From NCBI GenBank assembly GCA_021464415.1, contig CM038466.1:29542833-29606832 (forward strand): a DNA stretch of 64,000 nt, read 5' to 3'. Below, piece by piece: positions 23,301-35,427 of this stretch. Source of the stretch: Lonicera japonica. Its lineage: Eukaryota; Streptophyta; Magnoliopsida; Dipsacales; Caprifoliaceae. Numbering within the stretch: the first letter of the stretch is position 1; each line of letters opens with the position of its first letter. The translations under genes were made by a program, and so were the position numbers. The notes beneath the pieces were generated by a model, which made no database searches, had not been told where the DNA came from, and saw nothing but the letters and a program-made list of their open reading frames with translations.

Positions 23301-25057
23301 CCATTACAACAAGAATTAAAATAAAAAAAAATCAAAGAGTTTACAAAGGTTTTAATGACATAGACACACCATCAAGAATCTTACAATATAAGAAAAAATC
23401 TTGCAAAAGTGGAGAGACATCAAAGATAAATAGCCTTAAGACACAGCCTAAAACGAAAACACAACTACAAGAAACCTTCTAAAAGGTGTCTTTATCCGCG
23501 TTGAAACGCCACAGAAAAAAAAGTGACTATATGACAATTAATAAATACAAAATTCATGTAATGATTAAATTAAAAAACAATTATGTCAAAACATACGTGA
23601 ACAATGTAATCTAACAGGCAACAAATCTGCAATAAACACATGTGCCAACTTGAATTTTTTTGCACTTAAAAGAGTCAGAGGGTGAATTAATTAATTAAGT
23701 TCGTTGTTATTATTATTATTATTATTTGGAGTAATGAGAAGTTCAAATGCAAAGTGACCGACTCAATGAAATTGAAAAGAAAAGGTAGCGATGAAATTGA
23801 AATTGATAGTGATATTTTTAATTGTTTTTCTTAATGCTGATGGACGATTTGTATTTCTCAATATTTCTTTTATTTGATTGTCACTTTTCTTTTATTTAAT
23901 TGTCACTTAGTGAGTAAATAGGACTTCTATTCTTTAAAGTGGGAAAAATGTAGCATTGACAATTAAAATCTACAAAAGAGTGGGTTTAATGTTAAACTGG
24001 GCCATTTTTTGTGCCTTACGATTTTGACTTTTGAAATATATGAATGGGCCTTTTATGCTTTGTATTCAGACATATTTGTTTAATTTTTTTATTTTTTTTT
24101 TCGATGCTATATACATATTCATGGACACTACAATTAGGAACTTCTGAAAAGTTTAAAAATTTTGGGGTCTTAGGAATTTCTGGAAAGTTTTAAAATTTTG
24201 GGGTCTTAGAAATAGCTCTTTTGGTTGGAGTTTTTGAATTAAAATTTTTTAAAAGAAGGTTTTTAAATTCAATTTGTGTTTAGTATGAAAAACTAAAAGT
24301 CATGAAAAAAAACTCATAAAATAGTCTTAATGGATCTTATTTTATAGATCTCGATGAGTATTTTTCAAATATATATATTTTATCTAATTCTAATTTTTGC
24401 ATTTAAAGCTATACTATTTTAAATTTTTTAAATTTTTTATAAAAGAGGAAATAAAGTGAATTAAGTTTTGAAAAGTGTGAAATGAAATTTTTAATTTAGT
24501 TTTTAAAACAAGTACCAAACAAAAAAATTAAAAAAAAACTGTTTTTAATTGCTCAACCAATTAACCAAACATGGGCCTAAAGGCCCAAATATGTCATTTT
24601 ATTCGTCTGCCTTTAAGTTGGACCTGTTCACACTTATATAATTGTTAAGTAAAATAAGGTAATTATAAATTTAATAATAATACAACCTCAATAACAATTC
24701 TAGGGTTTTTTTTTAAGGACAAATGTCTCACTCGCTTTCAAACAAAGAACATGTTTTTTGGGATTAGTTTGAAGGATATAACTCTATTTATAAGGTCAAA
24801 AAAGTAATTTTATTTATTAATAATAAAATTTAGAGTGTTTTCGTATACTACCCTTATTAAAGCCAAATCATAACTAAATAAATTAAAATATTAAAATGAA
24901 ACGGAAACAAAATAAAAATAGAATTTAAATCAATCAAAAGAAGAAAACCTAATTTCAAATTTCAAACAAAACAACTAACCAGAAATATTCCAAAAAAGTC
25001 AACCAACAAGATAAGAAACTTTTTGAAACATACCAACTAAGATGGGCAGGCTCATAC
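23301..25057. other. No gene recognised; short tandem repeat and possible degraded MITE
   Basis: Contains a 36-bp tandem duplication at 24137-24208 (TTTTGGGGTCTTAGGAA at the junction) and possible degraded Tourist ends at about 24215 (CTCTTTTGGTTGG) and 24575 (complement of CCAATTAACCAAACAT). No supported gene. Confidence 0.4.
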
Positions 25058-26749
25058 AGCAATAACAATGGATAGACATCCATGTATTCAATATAGATAG
25101 ATATATTGTCACACTGCAAAGAGAAAAGCCAAATAAACGAAAGAGCCTATAAAAACAAAAAAGCCATGGACATGGACATGGGTGACTGATGAAAATATAC
25201 TTAACAAATATGTATAATATGTAGTTTAAAAAAGGTTAATTGGAATTAAATATTGTTGCAACCTCATTCAAGATGAACATGAAAATAAAATAAAATAACT
25301 AAAATCTAGCAACAAATTTAGTGGCATATTGAGTGGAGTTCAAATTCAAATATACTAATAATTATCAAAAGCATTCAAAATTAAAAAAGAAGTCAACGCC
25401 AATTTAAATACTTGGAACATTGAAATTCAAAATGGAATACAAATATGATGCAATCTTGATGTTTCGAATTAGTTTACAAACAACGTATTAATAGCCACAT
25501 TTTTTACATAAAAAATGAATAAAAATAATTAGACATATTTATTCAAGTATACTACATTACAAACCGAAGTGTACAACATATAACATACACAAAATAATAT
25601 ATGGAAAAAAAAGGAAGATGTATAGTTAAACTTTTATAAAAACATGTTTAAAATTTAAGCATTTATAATTGAAAAACAACATATCATATTAATGATTTAA
25701 AGAGAGAAAAACTTACATGTGTATATCTAACTAAACGTAAATTATATTTCAATGCCATAATCAACAGTAACAATGGATAGATATCCATGTATCCAATATG
25801 GATAGATATATTGTCACACTACAAAAAGAAAAGTCAAATAAACGAAAAAGCCTATAAAAACAAAAGAGCCCTTGACATGGACATGGATGATTGATGAAAA
25901 TATACTTAACAAATATGTGTAATATGTAGTTTAAAAAATGTTAATTGGGATTAAATATTATTGCAACCTCATTCAAGATAAACATGAAAATAAAATAAAA
26001 TAACTAAAATCTATCAACAATTAAATTTAGTGGCATATTGAGTGGAGTTCAAATTCAAATCTACTAATAATTATCCAAAGTGTTCAAAATTCAAAAAAGA
26101 AGTCAACACCAATTTAAATGCATGGAACATTGAAATTCAAAATGGAATATGTTGGTGCGTAAAACTAGAAAAGTAGTTTAGACTACATAGTCAAATGATT
26201 CGATCAAATGATTAATGTAATAAATGCAGCTAGCTAAGACAGTCAAAGATGTGTATAGAGGAAATTGACCTCATATGAAGATATGGGCTAGTCAACCTCT
26301 GTGGAATAGACTAGGAACTCAGTTTGCTTTGTATTCAGAGTAATCAAATTACTATTACAAACTCACATAAGTCTCTTCAGCTATTCTATCCTCACAATAT
26401 TACAATGAGGGCATGCTCGAGCTACACAAATTCTAATTTCTCTATCTCAAGAGCTCTGACGTGTGCTCAGTATTTTTGCCTTTCTTTATTTCTCTTGATT
26501 ACTCACTCTTTACTGTTTGCTCAGTGTCATTTTTGGTTATTGTCTAACTGTATTTTGATGAATTCCCCCTCTAGAGGAGTAAATGTTTCTTCTATATATA
26601 TGATTGAGAGGAAACATATGGGAGAGCCCCTAGAGTTGGTCCGAAGCCATGCCTTGATTATCACCAACTCTGACCTTACTTCTCCATGAATTCCGGTGCA
26701 TTAAATGCAGTTGGTATGCATTTAATGAAGTTGAGGAAGGCTCTGCAGC

Positions 26750-28283
26750 TGTAAACACCCCGATTCGTGACCTCCACAAGAACCTTAACGACTATCGAGA
26801 AGTACAGTTTTGGGGCCCGGGACCCATCGGAGCACTCGAAACTACCCCAAAGAGGTTTGTTGGCCAAACAAACCTGTTGTTAAAGGAGATTATTGCGCGA
26901 CAAACCAGTATGTCGCGCGACAATCTCTCTTGTGTCGCACGACAAACCCCTCTAACCCAGATTATCCACTCTTTGACACATCAGTCTGTCAGAGACATCA
27001 CTTCAGCCGTTTGTCGCGCGATATTACTCAACATGTCGCACAACACTTACCCTTTCTAGGGAAATGTCGCGCAATAATCCTCTCCCAGCACTATAAATAA
27101 GACAACACCCCCAAGGGTTCAAGGGAGGAACTTGGGATTTAATAATTCTAAGTTTATATCTAATTTTCTGGTCTTCTATCAAGTATTTTCTACGATAGTC
27201 TTATTTCTGAAGAATTATCGAATCTATTCTTGACACTCGACGTGTCCCGCTTCTGGAATCGAATTCTTAGAAATATCTAAAAAAGAAAAAGATTATTATC
27301 GCCAGAAATCTCTCTGTCGTATTATATTTTCTTTCTTATTATTATTATTCTCGTCGGGAAGGTAAAGAAAGTCTCTTTTAGTATTTAAAAATTAGATATA
27401 TATGTGTACTTGTTTTACTTCTGTTGCTCTGTCCACGTTTTATTTGAATAAACTTATTGCCAAGTTATAAAATAGTCTACTGTTTTCAAAATAAAGACCC
27501 TAATAAAATTATTTGCAAAATCAAAAAATTAAGCATATTATCGCTCGGATAAAACTAGGTTTTCAAAACCCAAATCGATAAAACTTACTTACGAATTAAA
27601 ATCCAGCATATCCTGTCTTTTTTATAGACTGCGACGTGCCTGATAAAATTCTCTTCAAAGAGTTTTAATTCCATATTAAATTAGTCCTGATAGAAGACCC
27701 AAACTTTTTTAAAGTAATCAAAACATGAGAAAACCGTCATTATCTGAGGAAATAATACTGAAAACTCTCTCTTAAATAAAAAGGCTTTGTCATTTGTATC
27801 TTACATCTTTCAAAACAAAACATCATATCTCGGAACACAAAAGTTTTCACCCCTGTCCCCATTTTTCCCAAAATTAGGGTTTTTCATTCGGGAAGTAGTA
27901 GACTGCCAGTAAAAGCATCCAAGTTTTTCAACATAAAATAAATATAAAAGACCACTAGAGATTAAAAGGGCGGAATGAGTGCTTAACACCTTCCCAATCC
28001 GTAACATAGTCTCTGAACCCTATAGAATCCTGGTTTCGCAGACGAACGTGTAAAGAAAGACTTGTCTATAGCCTTTCCTCTTACACGACCCCTTTTGTTC
28101 GTTTTCTCATAAAACGTACTGGCGATTCTGAACGAACCCTCTTGCAACTAGAAATAGGATAGAGGGACACCTGATATGAATTATCAACACATTGAAGCAA
28201 ATGGAACAACGGAATCCTTTCTGATGTTTTAGACTCCCAAACTAGAGGGTGAGACCCTGGAGTCGCATTTGCGGATTCTCACA
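26750..28283 (+). mobile_element. Inner solo LTR, relative of the 18.5-kb Tat element
   Basis: 1534 bp, TGTAAACACC...GATTCTCACA. It is homologous along its length to the 1567-bp LTRs at 38744 and 55641 (same order: CGAGAA-TxxTG block, TGTCGCGCGACA array, TATAAATA, CTCGACGTGTCCCG, ACACCTTCCCAA, TCGCATTTGCGGATTCTC). Flanking 5-mers GCAGC (26745-26749) and GCGGC (28284-28288) are a target duplication with one mismatch. Solo LTRs arise by recombination between the two LTRs of a full element. Confidence 0.9.
26891..27077. promoter_or_regulatory. Palindrome array (six TGTCGCGCGACA-type sites) and TATA box in solo LTR
   Basis: Sites begin at 26891, 26910, 26932, 27011, 27033 and 27064. One is exact; the others are changed at one or a few positions (e.g. 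TGTCGCACGACA), mostly CG to CA or TG. A TATAAATA box follows at 27092-27099. Confidence 0.85.
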
Positions 28284-29625
28284 GCGGCTTCTGACTTAGT
28301 TGGCAGCAGTTGCCCATGCCTCTGTCAACCACTCTAACAGAGTGGTTATGCGAGAGAACTCCAGAGCCCGTCGAAAAAGTTCTAGCTTTCAAGTTCCGTT
28401 ATTTGTTGTGCGAAATTGATTCTTAGACCATACACCAAGTCATAAGGAACTCCGACCTCTACGTAGTACTCAAGAAGGGCTCCTTTGAGCTCCTCTCCTT
28501 GTCATAGGCCTGATCGCTGACGTGGACGGCCACGCGTTAGCTCGTGGTTGGCGAGGTGATTAGGTTACTGATTTACACCATCATAATACAAATTTGATAC
28601 AATCTTGATGTTTAGAATTAGTTTACAAACAATGTATTAATATCCACATTTTTTACATAAAAAAATGAATCAAAAAAATAAATTTAGACATATTTACTCA
28701 AGTATACTACATTACAAATGAAGTGTACAACATATAATATATACACAAAATGATATATCGAAAAAAAGAAAGATATATAGTTAAACTTTTATAAAAACAT
28801 GTTTAAAATTTAAGAATGTATGATTGAAAAACAACCTATCATATCAAAGATTTAAAGAGACAAAAACTTACCTTTGTATATCTAACTAAACATAAATTAT
28901 TTTTCAGCACCATAATCAGCAATAACAATGGATAGACATCCATGTATCCAATATAGATAGATATATTGTCACACAACAAAAAGGAAAGCCAAATAAACAA
29001 AAGGGCCTAAAAAAACAAAAGAGCCATGGACATGGATGATTGATGAAAATGTACTTGACAAATATGTATAATATGTAGTTTAAAAATGTTAATTTGGATT
29101 AAATATTATTGCAACCTCATTCAAGATAAACATGAAAATTAAATTAAATAACTAAAATCTAGCAACAAATTTAATGGCTTATTAAGTGGAGTTCAAATTC
29201 AAATATATTAATAATTATCAAAAGCATTCAAAATCAAAAAAGAAGTCAACAACAATTTAAATGCATGAAAAATTGAAATTTAAAACGGATAACAAATCTG
29301 ATGCAATCTTGATGTTCAGAATTGGTTTACAAACAACATATTAATACCCACATATTTTACATAAAAAAACGAATCAAAATTTTTTTTGGACATATTTACA
29401 CAAGTATACTACATATATTATAAACCAAAGTTTAGAACATATAATATACACAAAATAATATCATGAAAAAAGAAATGGAAGATGTATAGTTAAACTTTTA
29501 TAGAAACATGTTTAAAATTTAAGCATGTATGATTGAAAAATAGCATATCGATCATATCAACCATTTAAAGAAATAAAAACTTACATGTGTATATCTAACA
29601 AAACATAAATTATATTTCAGCATCG

Positions 29626-30121
29626 AAAGCATCCATTACGGAGGACAATGGGTTACGATTAGCAATTAAGCATTATTTGAAAAACATGCACAACATAAAG
29701 CATCAAACTCTACAATGAAATGTTTAGTGGGCTAAGTGGATTAAAATCGGGGAAAAAATGCACTAATGTAACAATGTAATCTTTTCGTATCAATGACGAT
29801 TACAAAGAGTGGAAGAAGGTATACATTGTCTCAAACAACTCTTGCCAGCATGACGATGGTACATTGAAAAAAGTATTGAAGACTTACAAGTACAAACTTC
29901 GCCAAAAAAAAACAAATAAACAAACAAACAAACTCAAAAGTAAGGATTAATACTAACTTCATGAAAAAAGCTTAACTCCTCCCGTAAATATAAATAAGAA
30001 GACAAGATACTGAAAAATCATAAAGTGAACAATACCAGCTAAAAAAAGATAGGATTAGTTATGATTAACATAAAAGCTTGTTGGGCGTATTGTACTTATA
30101 CGACCGGATTTTATTATTTTA
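29626..30121. other. No gene recognised
   Basis: AT-rich spacer between the tandem array and a Tourist-like MITE. Confidence 0.4.
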
Positions 30122-30432
30122 GGATCTATTTGATAGCAACATTGAAAAGAAAAAAAAGTAGTTGATTTTTGTGGGAAGCTGAAAAATAAGTTGAAACATG
30201 TGGTTAAATGTCTTCTTACTTTATGGCTTTTTGAATGATTTTTTTTTTGTTTTTTTTTTGTTGAGGAAGAAAAAAATTTCACATAAAATAATGAAGAATA
30301 GAGAACATATATTTATAAAAATGAGCATGAGATATGGAGAGTATCTCATCACTTGTCTCGACTTATTTTCCATGTTCTTACACAAATCAAGCATTTTTCT
30401 TATCATTTTTCATGTTGTTATCAAATGGAGTC
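30122..30432. mobile_element. Tourist-like MITE, family A
   Basis: 311 bp; ends GGATCTATTTGATAGCAAC and the complement of GTTGTTATCAAATGGAGTC; flanked by TTA (30119-30121 and 30433-30435). The interior shares GAAAAATAAGTT and a T-rich block with the element at 63217, so both belong to one family. Degraded relatives lie near 12960-13125 and 34550-34650. Confidence 0.8.
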
Positions 30433-30435
30433 TTA

Positions 30436-33130
30436 ATATCTAATTCACCTATTTTTATCTTTTTCGGTACCTTTATTAATTTTAGAAAGACACCTTCATA
30501 ATTAGAGCACCAAAACTAAAATACAAGTGGGAGAATATTTCTCAACATTTAGCATTCCCTAAGTTATATTTTCACCTACTTTCTATAATTATATAGATAA
30601 GCAAATTAAATTGATTATTTAGTTGCAAAATGGGACCAATTTGACAATAAATTAATTTAAACATTATGTTTTTTCATACTGATTAGGGTTTTGTCGTTAT
30701 AGATTTTTCATTGCGTGAATAAAAATATTTCACACAAAACATATACTTAAGATACACACATAATATTTTTGGGAGAACATATTAACTTAATATGTCTGCC
30801 ATGAGATTGAAAAAAATGTAACTTAATACGTCTAACAGAAAATCAAAAATATGTAACTTAATGTTTAACAAAAAATTGAAAAGATGTTGCTTAATATGTA
30901 TGCTGGAAAATTAATTAGATGAACGTGACTTAATATGCCTGATTGCTATAGTATGTCCAGGTAGTTTGAGAAATTTTCTTCCTTTGACTTTTTTTTTAAA
31001 ATAATTCTTATGTTTACCTTCTTATTTGATTTTCTTGTGCTGTGTATTTCAATTGGTTTTAATTTCGAATTTAATTGTATATTTATTTTGTTGTATTTAT
31101 CTTTAAGTATGGTAGTATAAGAATTCAACTTAATTAATTAAAATAATAATAATTAATATTTTGTCATTGACTAAAAAGTTATCCTTTAAAGTAATGATTT
31201 TAAACGGATGTTCTTTATTATAATCACTGTTCTTTATTATTATTTTCCAAAATTTCTATAAGGTAATCATAAATTTAATAAGAATACAACCTTAATAAAA
31301 ATTCCTAATAGAATTTATACTATAAAAGTGTTGAATGAAGTGCACTGATGATGCAAATAAGAATAGATAGGTATAGTTAAACTGCTAGCTACGAAAATGA
31401 TAATTACGTCCAAAGCGAAACAATTTATTTTTATTTTTTTAAAAATAGCATGGCTATTCATATTTCATAATCCATGAAAACGCAACGTACAATCATGAGA
31501 GTAATTAACCCAATAAATAAATTAGGACTTTATAGTTCAAATAAAAGAAATTGTTACCAGAAGAATTATAGTGTGTTTACATGAAGTACATGACAATAAT
31601 TAAGTAAATTAGGACTTTACAGTTCAACTAAAATAAATTTTTGGCAGAAGAATTATAGTGGGTTACAAAAAATCAAAACAGAGATTTTTGTAAGAATGCT
31701 AACTATGAGTAGTATGGGTGTCAAAAATTTGACAATTCCAAAATAGGAGTACTTAGCCCAAATTAAGAGTTCCTCCTTTGTTTGCTCTATTAGCTTAAAG
31801 CATATGATAAATAGTTATAAAAAAAATAAAAAAATAAAAAAAATAAAAAAATTACAAGGCTTGGATAAGCTTTTAGGGGAATTTGGATATATAACTTCTA
31901 ACGGGGGGAAGAAGAAGCTGAGGATTTCTCATTGGGGATTATCCTTTCTTATTTATAAGTATAGGCTATAGTTTACATTGAGAAATTTACTAAAAATAAA
32001 TTAATATAAAAAATAAACTTTGTCACTATTCTAAAATCACAATGGTCCTAAATTTTATCCACATTATTCATTAAATAACAACCCTCTTCATGCATGTAAA
32101 ACTAGATAATTCTCATTGTGAATCATCTTCCAACTCAACAATCTTATGTTTACCGGCCGACCTAATAGGTCAGTCTTGAATAATGTGCCCTACTAACTTT
32201 ATTGGACTTGGGTGTGATCATAATAATCAGCTAGTGTTTTATGAGATAGTTGACCTCTTTGACCGGCCAAGATATTTTTTTAAGTAGCAAGATTATTCAT
32301 AATCCATGCAAACTCAACAACCATTACAGTAATTAACCCAACAAATAAATTAGGACTTTATGGTGAAATAAAATAAATTGTTGATGGAAGAATTATAGTG
32401 AGTTTACATGAGCTACATGACAATAATTAAGTAAATTAGGAATTTATGGTTGAAAATAAAATAGGGATATATTGTTAGAGTGGATGGGAGTGGTTTGCCC
32501 TATCTCAGATTAATGAAGGTGTAATCTTGTTTTGTTGGTTCTAATAAAATCTAGGGGCTCTGCCTCTCTTTGCTTAAAAAAAATAAAATAAAAAATAGTT
32601 CAAATAAAATAAATTGTTTGCAGAAGAATTACAGTGGGTTACAAAAAATCAACACACATGCAGATTTTTGTAAGAATCATAAATATGAGTACGATATATG
32701 ATTGGTATATACAGGCTAATTTATACGGTTTTAGATTTGAATCCTAATAGATGTAGAATATAAAATAAAGGACTTTAAATTTAAAAATTATGTAATTGCT
32801 TTAATTAAATTCTAAAAATGGAGTAGGATTTAATGTCTAATTAAGTGTGAATCATAATTAAAAGACCAAAATAGAGAAGGATTTATTGTCTAGTTAACTG
32901 TGTAGTTTTGGTTTTAAATTAGAACCCTAATGTAAGTAGAATAAAAACTAAAGGTACTTTAAATTTAAAGATTACATAATTGTTTTAAATTCTAACCAAA
33001 ACGACCAAATAAAGTAAGATTTCATGTCGAATAATAATTAAAAGTCTAAATATAGCAGGATTTAATAAAAGTAATTTTAAATATACTGACCAAATTACTA
33101 TTCTTAACACCAATCGAATATTTTAACTTA
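30436..33130. other. No gene recognised; local duplication
   Basis: Segment 31470-31690 recurs, diverged, at 32298-32660 (CATAATCCATG, AGTAATTAACCCAA, AATTAGGACTTTAT, GAAGAATTATAGTG). The second copy is interrupted by the putative LINE tail. Confidence 0.5.
32465..32595 (+). mobile_element. Possible LINE 3' end with A-rich tail
   Basis: A T/G-rich block ending TTCTAATAAAATCTAGGGGC, then CTCTGCCTCTCTTTGC and an A-rich tail (TTAAAAAAAATAAAATAAAA). Plant LINE tails often look like this. The insertion splits a duplicated segment, and AAATAAAATA occurs on both sides, but that motif is low complexity. Confidence 0.35.
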
Positions 33131-33456
33131 TGTCTCGTTTGGTTCACAGATTTTAGTACTCGGGAAAAGAAAGTCGTTCATTTTTTTTGTTTGGTAAGCA
33201 CAAATTTCGGAAACACTTTCCCGAAAGAGGAGAAAGTAGGGGGTAAAACCATTCCTCTCAAAACACATCGGATTGATTTTCCCATGTGATTTCGAAGCAT
33301 TTATTACAAAAAGTTTAGACAATAATACCCTTATCTAAATACTTTCCATGCTTTACCAAACACAAGAAAGGAAATTTAACAGGAAATTTAGTTTCCCACC
33401 TCCATAGAAAAGATAAGAGAATTGATTGATTTCCTTTCCGTGAACCAAACGAGACC
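33131..33456. mobile_element. Tourist-like MITE, family B
   Basis: 326 bp; left end TGTCTCGTTTGGTTCAC, right end the complement of GTGAACCAAACGAGACC; flanked by TTA (33128-33130 and 33457-33459). The interior matches the element at 59929 in opposite orientation (GTTTCCCACCTCCATAG; TTTACCAAACAC). Confidence 0.85.
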
Positions 33457-34038
33457 TTAGAATAACTTAACTCTAAAATATCGCCCCGCAGTCTCGTTGC
33501 CTACACTGTTCTTCGATCCCCACCTACTAAAAATAATATAACTTCAATATGAATTGGCCATTTTAATACTAGTCTTTTTACTTTTAAACTAATCTAACAA
33601 TATTTCAATTGGAAAATGAATAGGGTTCCTAATATTTAATGCTACAAGGTTCTTTGATTTGGTGGTAAATTTAATATAGTTTCAAAAATCCATTAATTAT
33701 CAATTAGGAATACTAGCTAAAATCCTTGTCCGTAAACTATTGCATTTGAAATAGCTGGTGTACTTAAATAGACCCACAATTTTATTATTTTTACCTTAGT
33801 GTAAGGATACTTTCAACTTACTAATGTATTTTAATAAAAGCTTTCAACTCACCCCAATGATAATGGGGTATTGGGGCGAGTTTACTGAAAGCACCAAAAT
33901 AAATCTAGGGACATTAACTTTCGTTGCTGCTAAAAATAAAATATCAAAACAAAACTTGGGCGCTCATAATAAAACAAAAGTTGAGTCATTTTTTCACTTT
34001 ATGTTTGTTATGAATATATATATATATGTATATAATTA
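33457..34038. other. No gene recognised
   Basis: AT-rich spacer between two MITEs. Confidence 0.4.
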
Positions 34039-34412
34039 GGTTATAAAGAGGGATTTTCTCACTTTAACTAAAAGAATGGATGCTTATTTAGATGGGTAAA
34101 TAGATTAGTTTTTATTTTTTAAAAAATCTTGTAGAGATGATATATAAACTCTATCAAATTTCATAAAAAAAAAAAAACTCAACCCAGAAGTTGGTGTATT
34201 GAAAAATTGATATATATGCGCATTTTCGACCGTTGAAATTTTTTATGATCATCTCACCTACTTCTAAGTTGAATTTTTAATAAAATTTGGTGGAGATGAT
34301 CAATTCATAATATAGATCATTTCTACAAAATTCCAAGAAATAATTCTTCAATTCACCCCTCCAAATGAGAATACCTTCTTTTTGCTAAAGTGGGGAATCT
34401 CACTTTATAACC
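34039..34412. mobile_element. Terminal-inverted-repeat MITE with TA flank
   Basis: 374 bp; ends GGTTATAAAGAGGGATTTTC and the complement of GAATCTCACTTTATAACC, with similarity extending about 70 bp into each arm. Flanked by TA dinucleotides. The interior (AAATTTGGTGGAGATG) resembles the arm of the hairpin element at 21276. Class uncertain. Confidence 0.7.
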
Positions 34413-35339
34413 TAACTATATATGTATGTGTCTGTGTGTTTCTCTCCATATTTCTTTATATATTTTTTGTGAGAAAATTTCCACCCTCACCATCCAAAGT
34501 ATTGTTTTTGTAATAACCAGAAAGCAAAAAAAAAAAAGAAAAAAAAGGAAAAGGTAAGTTAATATCTTATCACATTATCAACTTATTTTTTTAATTTCTT
34601 AAAAATTTCAATTACTTTTATGATATTTTTCATATTGTTATGAAAATGGAGATAAGTTAATTTTTCCAAGAGTGGCAACCTTTTCTTTCCCTTCCATGGC
34701 CTCATCTCTATTCTACAACTAATGCAACCAGCTTCAATATTTAATTGTACACAATAAAATTATAATAATAATGTAGACAATCATATATGGATTCTGATGA
34801 ACATAAATTATTAAAGTAGCTTCTGAAAAGAAGTTCCTTGTTTAATTAATATAATAAACCACCACAAAGAAACATATTATATTAAGAATCACGCATATAT
34901 TTGTTCAAATTTTGAAAGAAGTGCGAATTTAAATTTGAAAGAATTAAAATAATAGCTGGCTTCAAATATATTATCTATGGGAGAAGGAAACGATGTACGG
35001 TTCACTTCAAACATAGGAACAATTAATTCAAACTTTACCACTAAAATTCAAACTACATGTCATTTGCCTTGTTAATTATTGACTCTGAGTCCTAGGGGTG
35101 TCCAAAATTTTCAAATTTGCGATATTTCCGAAATCTGATCTAACTTTTTTTGAATTTCGAATGTGGTATGGTATTTTCTAGTTTTCAGATTTTCTAACTT
35201 TATAAGTAAACTCTTTATTATTTTGTAGTTTATTGAATGTTAACTGAACTGAAAGTTTGTAAAAACATAACTTTTAAAATTACTATAAAATTTCTGAAGG
35301 ATATTTTGAATACAAGAATAAACTTCAAAGTAGAGAAAT
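34413..35339. other. No gene recognised
   Basis: AT-rich sequence with a degraded family-A MITE end near 34550-34650 (CATATTGTTATGAAAATGGAG). No coding frame. Confidence 0.4.
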
Positions 35340-35389
35340 TCTTCAAGTAGTAGGTGTGAGACCTGCTTCTTCCATCTTCCTTGCTCTTC

Positions 35390-35427
35390 TTTTATAGCTA
35401 GATTTGAGAGAGGACTGTAGAATGACG
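35390..35427 (-). promoter_or_regulatory. Caulimovirus-like promoter core
   Basis: Minus-strand TATAAAA with a TGACG-type element about 27 bp upstream, then a purine-rich transcribed leader. Confidence 0.45.

Larger units (their letters stand above)
26150..28583. mobile_element. Outer solo LTR (about 0.9 kb without its insertion)
   Basis: Begins TGTTGGTG and ends CACCATCA, i.e. TG...CA with short inverted ends. It interrupts the second copy of the 0.7-kb tandem unit. Flanks are GAATA (26145-26149) and TAATA (28584-28588), a 5-bp duplication with one mismatch. Removing the inner solo LTR and one duplicated copy of its target leaves about 895 bp. No internal coding region, so it is a solo LTR or LTR-only remnant of an unidentified family. 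Confidence 0.7.
25058..29625. repeat. Three-copy tandem repeat, 0.7-kb unit, interrupted by nested LTRs
   Basis: The unit starts ATAACAATGGATAGACATCC at about 25063, recurs near 25768 (AGTAACAATGGATAGATATC) and again near 28922. Copies: 25058-25762 (705 bp); 25763-26149 joined to 28589-28917 (716 bp after removing the insertion); 28918-about 29625. Order inside each unit is conserved (ATGGACATGGAxGA, TTGCAACCTCATTCAAGAT, TTAGTGGCATATTGAGTGGA, CAATCTTGATGTT). No coding frame. Confidence 0.85.

Noticed and set aside
26877..27100. Arg/Cys-rich short frames over the solo LTR and the LTRs
   Set aside because: They are translations of the TGTCGCGCGACA palindromes.
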